Shown here piece by piece: positions 58,198 to 64,000 of a stretch of DNA of 64,000 bases. The translations under genes were made by a program, and so were the position numbers. Under the pieces are notes generated by a model. That model was not told the DNA's origin, did not search any database, and saw nothing but the letters and a program-made list of their open reading frames with translations. Numbering within the stretch: position 1 is the first letter of the stretch; every line of letters begins with the position of its first letter. The stretch comes from DASUFF01 sp036274695 (GTDB lineage Bacteria > UBA10199 > JACPAL01 > GCA-016699445), in assembly GCA_036274695.1 (NCBI GenBank), contig DASUFF010000173.1, positions 1 through 64,000 on the forward strand, given 5' to 3'.

Positions 58198-59655
58198 ATG
58201 GGCACTTCGATCCTATTTCCCAATCCTCTCATAAACGCCGGCGGCCTCGGCATGCGCTCGGTCGCCGTGACGGCGGACGCTCCGTTCGGCTTCGCCAAGG
58301 CGACCTTCGAGCCGGTGGCGGGGACGGGCGGGCCGGCGGGCCCTCAGGTCCCGGGCGCGTTCAGCATCACCGCCGGCCTTTTGACCAGCGTTTTGGCGCC
58401 CAAACTTTTCGACAAATACGTCACGCAGGACCTGCTGGTCCGTAACGGACTTCTTCCTCAAGGAGCGGCTCCGTTCGTAAACCTCGGCGGCTCCCTGGGC
58501 ATGGCCGAACTGCTCCGCGCCGGGGGCTTAAGCCCGGTCGGCGCCTTGGGCGCCTTGAAGATGATGCCGCTGCTCACGGGACTCCGCCTCTTCCTAGATC
58601 CCGTCGCCTTCGATCTCCTGGGAGTTCCGAGGGACGCGTTCACGGAAACCGCCGTCGACGCCGCCTCCATGGCGCCTCTCTTTTTCGCCCAACAGTCGCC
58701 CTTGGCCGCGAGCCTCTTGGGACTCGGGGAAGGGGCCACGCTCCTCACTCCGGGGGTCTGGGTTTCGGCGCTGGGGAAGGTCAAGCTGATCGACGTCGCC
58801 TCCGGCCTCGGCGTGACCTACGGCGCCCGGCTCTACTTCGGCCTGTCCAGCGACCGCCCGGACCTCGATACGGGCCTTTGGGATTTGAGCGTCGCCAGTG
58901 TTCACGAAACCGTTTCGGAGGAACTCGCCCTCGGCAAATATTTGCCCAACCTCGCGGCCGCCTCCGTCACCATCGTCTCCCTCTGGAGCGACTATGTCTG
59001 GAAGGTGGACGCCGCCGACTCCATGCGCGCCAAGATCGAGGCCAAATTTGATCAGAAGATGGAAACCATCCGCTCCCAGGCGGACGCCCTCGGAAAATTC
59101 CTCGATCAGAACCTGGCGGGTGCCGTCGCACAAAACATCCGGCAGGACCCGTCCGGCGGCTTCTCCGTCGATTGGGACGGCGTCCGTCGCTCCGTCAAGG
59201 CGTTCTATCACTCGAGCGACAACAAGGAGCTGGGTCCCGCCTACGATTTCGTCGAGGGAAACCGTGAGCTTCTGGGATTCAAGGACGCCCTCACCCTGAC
59301 CGCTCTGGTGGACCGGGACGGAAACATCGCCGACCTGGAGGACTTCAAAAAATATTTTTACGTCAAATTCGCCCTCGAGAGACGGGAACTGGAAAAGGAT
59401 CTCGAGGCGAAGGCCTGGGAACTGGAAGTCGTGGAAGAGGAGGACGGCCGGGTCCGCCTCAAAACCCCCGAAGCTCCGGACGGCGCCGAAGGAGAGGGCG
59501 GCTTTTCGGCCGAAAACCCCGATTCGCCGGAGGCGTTTTATTTCCGGCAGGTCGCCTTCGTAAACGGCGACGCCGCCGCCCTTTCGCGGCGCATTCTGCT
59601 TTTGTCGATCCTCGAAGGACTTTTGAAGACCGAAGGAGACTCCCATGCCCGATAA
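58198..59655 (+). CDS. Large unknown protein (operon gene 2)
   Basis: 485 aa. Polar N-terminus (MGTSILFPNPLINAGGLGMR), then about 200 residues rich in Gly/Leu/Ala with several hydrophobic helices (LLTSVLAPKLF, LGALKMMPLLTGLRLFLD), then a soluble acidic helical half (MRAKIEAKFDQKMETIRSQ, KFALERRELEKDLEAKAWE). Membrane-associated but without a cleavable signal. AAAGGAA ribosome site; overlaps the next gene by 11 bp. No family recognised. Confidence 0.78.
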   Translation: MGTSILFPNPLINAGGLGMRSVAVTADAPFGFAKATFEPVAGTGGPAGPQVPGAFSITAGLLTSVLAPKLFDKYVTQDLLVRNGLLPQGAAPFVNLGGSLGMAELLRAGGLSPVGALGALKMMPLLTGLRLFLDPVAFDLLGVPRDAFTETAVDAASMAPLFFAQQSPLAASLLGLGEGATLLTPGVWVSALGKVKLIDVASGLGVTYGARLYFGLSSDRPDLDTGLWDLSVASVHETVSEELALGKYLPNLAAASVTIVSLWSDYVWKVDAADSMRAKIEAKFDQKMETIRSQADALGKFLDQNLAGAVAQNIRQDPSGGFSVDWDGVRRSVKAFYHSSDNKELGPAYDFVEGNRELLGFKDALTLTALVDRDGNIADLEDFKKYFYVKFALERRELEKDLEAKAWELEVVEEEDGRVRLKTPEAPDGAEGEGGFSAENPDSPEAFYFRQVAFVNGDAAALSRRILLLSILEGLLKTEGDSHAR

Positions 59656-60199
59656 CAAGAAAATAGTTCCGTCCGCGCCCGTCTTCGGAGGCATCTGCAC
59701 GCCGGACGGGGATTATGAAATCGCCCCGGAGGATACCGGAAGCGGCGGGATCAAGACGGTCGACACGTACATCGCCCCGGCCTTCAAGGACCTTCACGTC
59801 CTGATCGAAGAATTGATCGTCGCCGAGTTGCAGCGCCCGAAATACGACTCCGTTTGGAACGAATACGGCTTCGCGGGCATCGTGGACCTGCACGACCGGC
59901 TGCGAACGGAGCTTAGGTCCGAGTTCAGCGCCCGCATGGGCTGGTTGGGCGTCGCGGAATTCCTGGACGCGCCCGCGGGCTCTTATCAGGACATGGCCTC
60001 CTCCCTGGAAGCAGCGGCTCAATACGTCTTCGACAAGGTTCCCCCTCAAGCGCCTCCACGAGGCGCCGACCGCCTCAAACCCCGCTTCGAAGACCGGTCG
60101 AAGGCCTTCGAAAAAGGCGAAAGCGCGAGGAAAGTCTCCGAAGACGCGCTCCAGACCAAAAGGGGAAAACCGGAAGCCCGCGAAAAACTTTTCAAATAA
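59645..60199 (+). CDS. Unknown soluble protein with DRLKPR tail (operon gene 3)
   Basis: 184 aa, mainly helical and acidic, no membrane segment. The C-terminus (RGADRLKPRFEDRSKAFEKG...KVSEDAL) matches the end of the next protein (RPVDRLKPRQVDRVTRDFK...KTVSEKR). A shared C-terminal tail on two otherwise unrelated proteins of one operon suggests a docking or export signal. Function unknown. Confidence 0.75.
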   Translation: MPDNKKIVPSAPVFGGICTPDGDYEIAPEDTGSGGIKTVDTYIAPAFKDLHVLIEELIVAELQRPKYDSVWNEYGFAGIVDLHDRLRTELRSEFSARMGWLGVAEFLDAPAGSYQDMASSLEAAAQYVFDKVPPQAPPRGADRLKPRFEDRSKAFEKGESARKVSEDALQTKRGKPEAREKLFK

Positions 60200-60216
60200 C
60201 GACGAAGGAGCGATTT

Positions 60217-61251
60217 ATGAGCTGCAAGATCGGAGAAAAAACCAACGGCGCTTGCACCCTGGACGACGGCGATTTCAAGGGCCTGGAATACGGCGACTGC
60301 GGGGCGGCCTATCAGACCTTTCAGAAGGCGGGACAGGCGCCGTGGACGGCGGAGGATCTGAAAAAGATCGAGGACGCCTACAAGGCTTTCTCCGCAACGC
60401 CGCTCCGCATCTGTTCGACCTCCGAGGCGCACCCGTCGACCATCGGCCTGATGGCCAAGACGCCCCGGGAGATCGAAGCCGCGACCAAGCTCGTCGCCGA
60501 CGCCTTGGCCGTCACGCCCGCCGCACCGGAAACGTCCGACGTCGACTGGCTCAAATTAGGCCTGAGCGTTTTCGCCGGTCTCTCGTTGGTCGCCCTGGGC
60601 GTGTATTTCCTCTACCGCCGCGAATCGAAGACGGACGCGCCTCAAAATCCGCGGTCCGCGGAGGACCTGATCGAGACGAAAATCATCGAATTGCCGGCCG
60701 AGGCGGCCGGTAGGGCGGGCGATCGCATGAGGGAGATCCTGCTCGCCGTCTCGAGCCGATTTCCGGAACTGGGGAGGACACAAATGACGGAACTCGCCGA
60801 CTTGGTCGAGCGCTACCGGAAGGCCTCGAGCCCCGACCTCCAGGAGAACGGATCGCTTTTCGAGGCCTCGATCAAACAGGGGCTTCTGGAATACATCGAC
60901 GTCCTGGCGGGGCGCGACGATATCCGGACCATCGATCTTCTGATGAGGGGCATGACGCCCGTCTACGATCCTTCGACCGGCGTCTTCAGCGGCGACATCG
61001 TCGACGCCCAGGGAAACGGCGCCTACCCCATCTGCGAGGACGACAAGACGCCCGTGGACGCCACCATCCCCGAAATCATGGCGGCCTACGAAGAAATCGG
61101 AAATGACCGAACCTTGGTCGAAGGCCCGCGCCCGGTCGACCGCCTGAAGCCCCGCCAAGTCGACCGCGTCACCCGCGACTTCAAGGCGGCCGCGCCGGAA
61201 AAAACCGTCTCCGAGAAAAGGCCGGAAACCGAGGAACTTAAAAAGCGCTGA
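60217..61251 (+). CDS. Unknown membrane protein with Cys domain and DRLKPR tail (operon gene 4)
   Basis: 344 aa. N-terminal Cys-containing domain (MSCKIGEK, GACTLDD, GDCGAAY, RICSTS) like that of gene 1; one transmembrane helix (about 110-130) followed by YRR; a helical domain (about 150-260); and the DRLKPR tail shared with gene 3. Thus it joins the modules of genes 1 and 3. GAAGGAG ribosome site. Last gene of the operon. Function unknown. Confidence 0.8.
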   Translation: MSCKIGEKTNGACTLDDGDFKGLEYGDCGAAYQTFQKAGQAPWTAEDLKKIEDAYKAFSATPLRICSTSEAHPSTIGLMAKTPREIEAATKLVADALAVTPAAPETSDVDWLKLGLSVFAGLSLVALGVYFLYRRESKTDAPQNPRSAEDLIETKIIELPAEAAGRAGDRMREILLAVSSRFPELGRTQMTELADLVERYRKASSPDLQENGSLFEASIKQGLLEYIDVLAGRDDIRTIDLLMRGMTPVYDPSTGVFSGDIVDAQGNGAYPICEDDKTPVDATIPEIMAAYEEIGNDRTLVEGPRPVDRLKPRQVDRVTRDFKAAAPEKTVSEKRPETEELKKR

Positions 61252-61283
61252 ATTCTCACTTTGATAGAATTCTCAATTTGAGA
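61250..61283 (+). promoter_or_regulatory. Tandem sites GAATTCTCAMTTTGA, candidate activator sites
   Basis: Two direct copies (61250-61264 approximately and 61267-61281), 17 bp apart. The second contains the perfect palindrome TCTCAA-T-TTGAGA. They are about 75-105 bp upstream of the -24 element at 61359, a typical activator position, and differ from the TGTGAATG sites. Confidence 0.55.
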
Positions 61284-61321
61284 GGAAGGGCGCGTCGGCG
61301 CCGGCCTCCGAAAAGATTGTA

Positions 61322-61334
61322 TTTCAATGACTTA
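61322..61334 (+). promoter_or_regulatory. IHF-like site, one mismatch, at the 61358 promoter
   Basis: TTTCAA-TGAC-TT-A, one mismatch to WATCAANNNNTTR, 24 bp upstream of the -24 element, the same distance as at the 8615 promoter. Confidence 0.4.
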
Positions 61335-61357
61335 GGCGGCATTCCTTCCGGAATTTA

Positions 61358-61374
61358 TTGGCATCTTTCCTGCA
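61358..61374 (+). promoter_or_regulatory. Sigma-54 promoter of the 61404 gene
   Basis: TTGGCAT, CTTTC, CTGCA; correct spacing, one mismatch in the -12 box. Predicted start near 61385; GGGAGG and the ATG at 61404 follow. Confidence 0.72.
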
Positions 61375-61403
61375 GGTTCTTCGAACGTAAGGGAGGCCCT
61401 CGC

Positions 61404-62786
61404 ATGAAGACTGTCACTCTGGCCGTGCTCGCGCTGTTCGGCGTCGTTACCGCTCTCGACGCGGCTCCCTTGGGGATCTGGTCGAAGGCGGTGAAGACGA
61501 CGCTGGGCCCCAAAGGCCGCAACGTCGTGCTGAAAAGATCGGTCGACACCGCATTTCCGAAGGAGGGCGGCTTCCGGATGCCCGCGCCCGAACCTTGCTA
61601 CGATTACGCCTTCGTCTCCCGCCGGGATCGCAACGTCGACAACATCTTTTTCGCCAACACCTGCACGCCGGAGCTGCGCTCGGTGACGAACAACACCTCC
61701 AACCGGATTTCCTTTTCCAGCCTGGCGAGCAGCATGATCTACACGGAAGTGGCCGCCGTCGCAATCGATTTGACGGACCCCCTGCGTCCGCGCCCGTATC
61801 TGACGACGTGGAACGGCAGGGGCGGCGGCGACATGCCTTACTACGGCTTCCGCGATCGCTTCCTCCCATCCTTCCCGGCGTACGGTCCCTACGGCTGGTT
61901 CGCCATGGTCACGACGGACACGGAGTGGCGGAACGCGGTCGTTCGCCGCGGCAACCTCTCCGTCTATTCGGCCGAGGAGCCTCCCATCATTCTGCGGGAC
62001 GACCCCGGCGACACGCGGACCCTGGGCCGGATTTCTTGGATCGGCGCGCTGGACGCCTCGCAACCGGGCTATGAGAAGCTGGTCGTTTCGGTCCGGCGCG
62101 GAAGTTATTTCGAGAACGGCCAGTTCCGGAGGGACGACGTCGATCGCCTGTACGTGCTGGACCCGTCCTCCGGCGATCTCGATCCTTTGAAGGATCCGTC
62201 GGATTACGCGCACCAGGACGTCGCCATGGAAGGACGCGAGCCGGCCACCGGCAAATACGGCCAAAAACTCGCGTTCATCCGGAACGTCTACGGATTGAAC
62301 CGCCTGTGGACCTGCGATCTCACGCTGGAGCCCGCGGAGGGGGAGGGCGGCGGCTACCAATGCGCCAACGCGCAGATGGTGACCACCGACTTTCACGAGC
62401 CCGAAAGCTTAACCGGCAACTACGACTGGCCCTGCTGGTCCTACGACGCCAAAAAGATCTTCTTCTCGTTCGACGGGCTCCGCGCCTCGACGGACGATCA
62501 TCCCTACAGCAAGATCTACGTGATGAACCCCGACGGAACGGGCCTGCGCCGCCTGAACGACGCCAACCCGGACGGCACCGACAACGTGGACAACGACTCT
62601 TACCCGGCCTGTCTGCCCCTCATGCTGCAGGCGGCACCCCCACCACCCGTGTCCGTGCAGCCGTATCGGGAGCCTCTTCAAGTCTATCCTTATACCCGAA
62701 CTTACGAGCTGGCCCCGTACCGCTGCGACGAAACGCACGCCTGCCCTTCGGGAATGACCTGCGGCACGGATCACTCCTGCCGCTAG
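61404..62786 (+). CDS. Exported TolB/WD40-like PD40 protein
   Basis: 460 aa from ATG 61404. Signal peptide MKTVTLAVLALFGVVTALDA. The body has beta-propeller-like segments; near the C-terminus SYDAKKIFFSFDG...SKIYVMNPDGTGLRRL is a typical TolB/PD40 blade. The end is Cys-rich (CDETHACPSGMTCGTDHSC) after a Pro/Tyr-rich linker, as in secreted proteins of this bacterial group. Transcribed from a sigma-54 promoter next to a second kinase-type activator gene. Partner or substrate unknown. Confidence 0.78.
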   Translation: MKTVTLAVLALFGVVTALDAAPLGIWSKAVKTTLGPKGRNVVLKRSVDTAFPKEGGFRMPAPEPCYDYAFVSRRDRNVDNIFFANTCTPELRSVTNNTSNRISFSSLASSMIYTEVAAVAIDLTDPLRPRPYLTTWNGRGGGDMPYYGFRDRFLPSFPAYGPYGWFAMVTTDTEWRNAVVRRGNLSVYSAEEPPIILRDDPGDTRTLGRISWIGALDASQPGYEKLVVSVRRGSYFENGQFRRDDVDRLYVLDPSSGDLDPLKDPSDYAHQDVAMEGREPATGKYGQKLAFIRNVYGLNRLWTCDLTLEPAEGEGGGYQCANAQMVTTDFHEPESLTGNYDWPCWSYDAKKIFFSFDGLRASTDDHPYSKIYVMNPDGTGLRRLNDANPDGTDNVDNDSYPACLPLMLQAAPPPPVSVQPYREPLQVYPYTRTYELAPYRCDETHACPSGMTCGTDHSCR

Positions 62787-64000
62787 AGCAGGGATTCCTC
62801 GATCTTCATCTTCAAATCCTTGACGTCGGTCGATAGCCCGAACCTTTGCAGGCGGGCATAGAGGGCGCGGCGCGTGATGCCCAACGCTTTTGCCGCGTAG
62901 CCCTTGTGGTAGGCGTTGTCCCGGATCGCCCGAAGCGTTTCCTCCAGCACGGGGTCGACGGCGGCGGGAGAAGAAGGGGACGGGAGCGGTTGAGCACCGA
63001 GGGTCGAGGGGCGCGGGCCCGCCGGTACGCGGTCGCGGAACAGGGCGGGTTTGAATTGGAGCGAATGAGGCGTGAGGACGCCCGACTCGGCGAAGAGAGA
63101 GGCCGTTTCCAGCGTGTTCTGAAGCTCCCGGATGTTGCCGGGCCAGGAGTAATTGAGAAACACGCGAAGCGCCTCGGGGCTCAAGCGGACGTCCTTCTTT
63201 TTCAAAAAATGATCGGCCAGGAGCGCCAGGTCCTCCATCCGCTCGCGTAGGGGAGGGAGCCTCACCGTCACGCCGTTCAAGCGGTAGAAGAGGTCTTCGC
63301 GGAATTTCCCCGCGGCCACGAGCCCTTCCAAGTCCTTGTTGGAGGCCGACACCACGCGCACGTCGACGCGCACGACCTCCGTCGAGCCGATGGGCCGGAT
63401 TTCCCCTTCCTGCAGGAAACGCAGGAGTTTGGCCTGGAGGTTCAAACTCATGTCGGCGATTTCGTCCAAAAAGATCGTCCCCCCGTCGGCGTATTGAAGG
63501 ATGCCTTTCTTGTCGGCCGTGGCATGGGTGAAGGAGCCCTTCTTGTGGCCGAAGAGCTCGCTCTCCAAGAGCGACTCCGGCAGGGCGCTGCAATTCTCCG
63601 TCACGAAGGGTTTCTTGGCGCGGGCGCTGTTGAAATGAAGGGCCCGAGCGATGGACTCCTTGCCGGTGCCCGACTCGCCGAAGACCCAGACCGGGACCTT
63701 CGCGTCCGTGATGCGGTCCACGAGCGAGAGGACCTCCGTCATTTGAGGCGACCGTCCGACGATCTCGCTGTACTCGTTCTTCAAGATCAGGCGGGAGCGG
63801 TTCAACTCGCGGCTCTGGACTTGGAGGCGCTGGGAGAGGTCCCGGTTGTTCGCGTTCAAGGCCTCGATCATCCGTCCCTTCTGAAGGGCGAGCCCCGCCA
63901 GGGCCGCGAAGGCCTTCAAGGCCTCGAGAAGGGGACCTCCGAAGAGGCCGGTCTCGAAGCGGTGGTCCAGATAGAAAACCCCCATCGGGGCCCCGCCGGC
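62783..64000 (-). CDS. Second GAF-sigma-54 activator-Fis protein (5' part outside window)
   Basis: At least 405 aa, cut by the window edge. GAF end (MGVFYLDHRFETG), sigma-54 AAA+ domain (GESGTGKESIARA, DEIADMSLNLQ) and Fis HTH (YAAKALGITRRALYARL). Strongly similar to the 53188-57369 protein over all of this, so probably also preceded by kinase and TPR domains. The sigma-54 contact loop reads GSFTHA. Convergent with the 61404 gene (4-nt overlap). Confidence 0.9.
   Translation of the reverse strand, partial: AGGAPMGVFYLDHRFETGLFGGPLLEALKAFAALAGLALQKGRMIEALNANNRDLSQRLQVQSRELNRSRLILKNEYSEIVGRSPQMTEVLSLVDRITDAKVPVWVFGESGTGKESIARALHFNSARAKKPFVTENCSALPESLLESELFGHKKGSFTHATADKKGILQYADGGTIFLDEIADMSLNLQAKLLRFLQEGEIRPIGSTEVVRVDVRVVSASNKDLEGLVAAGKFREDLFYRLNGVTVRLPPLRERMEDLALLADHFLKKKDVRLSPEALRVFLNYSWPGNIRELQNTLETASLFAESGVLTPHSLQFKPALFRDRVPAGPRPSTLGAQPLPSPSSPAAVDPVLEETLRAIRDNAYHKGYAAKALGITRRALYARLQRFGLSTDVKDLKMKIEESLL

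Noticed and set aside
1..64000. CRISPR array, IS element or prophage
   Set aside because: No regularly spaced direct repeats, no transposase with terminal inverted repeats, and no phage structural genes were seen.

Overview
The window is a GC-rich, densely packed chromosomal segment from a Gram-negative bacterium. YfgM/BamB-type proteins, DsbD, LipB, a lipobox lipoprotein and a Ser/Thr-kinase/sigma-54 activator fusion together suggest a relative of the former Deltaproteobacteria (Myxococcota, Bdellovibrionota or an uncultured sister lineage). That placement is inference. No phage, IS element or CRISPR array was seen.

Layout. 0-5 kb: threonine synthesis (hom, thrC), a HIT protein, a LapA-like membrane protein, an Asp/Asn hydroxylase-like protein and a metallo-beta-lactamase. 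5-16.6 kb: an accessory, mostly minus-strand region with four diverged copies of one unknown protein family (about 215-240 aa), each followed by other genes; a family of about 100-190 aa polar helical proteins (two tandem near-identical copies here, a relative at 49.5 kb); several tiny Ala/Pro/Ser-rich proteins; and an aldolase, an alpha-oxoamine synthase and a TylF-type methyltransferase. meaB sits inside it. 16.7-25 kb: tRNA-Met(CAU), der, a lipase, yfgM/bamB-like genes, guaB and guaA. 25-30 kb: an exported delta-60-repeat protein, an HD-motif protein beside an FAD oxidoreductase, and nth. 30-40.7 kb: dnaE, hflX, a CDP-alcohol phosphatidyltransferase, a phosphoesterase, lipB, a diadenylate cyclase and dsbD. 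40.7-51.9 kb: a small TPR-like/coiled-coil pair, a GMC oxidoreductase, unknown proteins, folE, queF, trmB, a Xer recombinase and a nucleotidyltransferase-fold protein. 51.9-64 kb: a sigma-54 locus.

The most unusual signal is a sigma-54 network. Seven -24/-12 elements lie upstream of genes of unknown function (8.6, 27.0, 48.0, 49.5, 52.0, 57.5, 61.4 kb). Three carry a perfect match to the IHF consensus WATCAANNNNTTR and two a one-mismatch match. Two of them (52.0 and 57.5 kb) share the inverted half-sites TGTGAATG/CACTCACA, with half-site spacings differing by 11 bp and flanking a kinase-TPR-GAF-AAA+-Fis activator gene. One sigma-54 promoter precedes no clear ORF but a structured segment ending in a terminator, a candidate sigma-54-dependent small RNA. 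The 57.5-61.3 kb operon encodes four unknown proteins with shared N- and C-terminal modules. I infer a kinase-switched regulon of surface, secreted or structural proteins; its biochemical role cannot be read from sequence alone.

A second layer is a family of GTAGGGGCG-type palindromes at four sites, three overlapping or abutting stop codons and one inserted in frame within hom.
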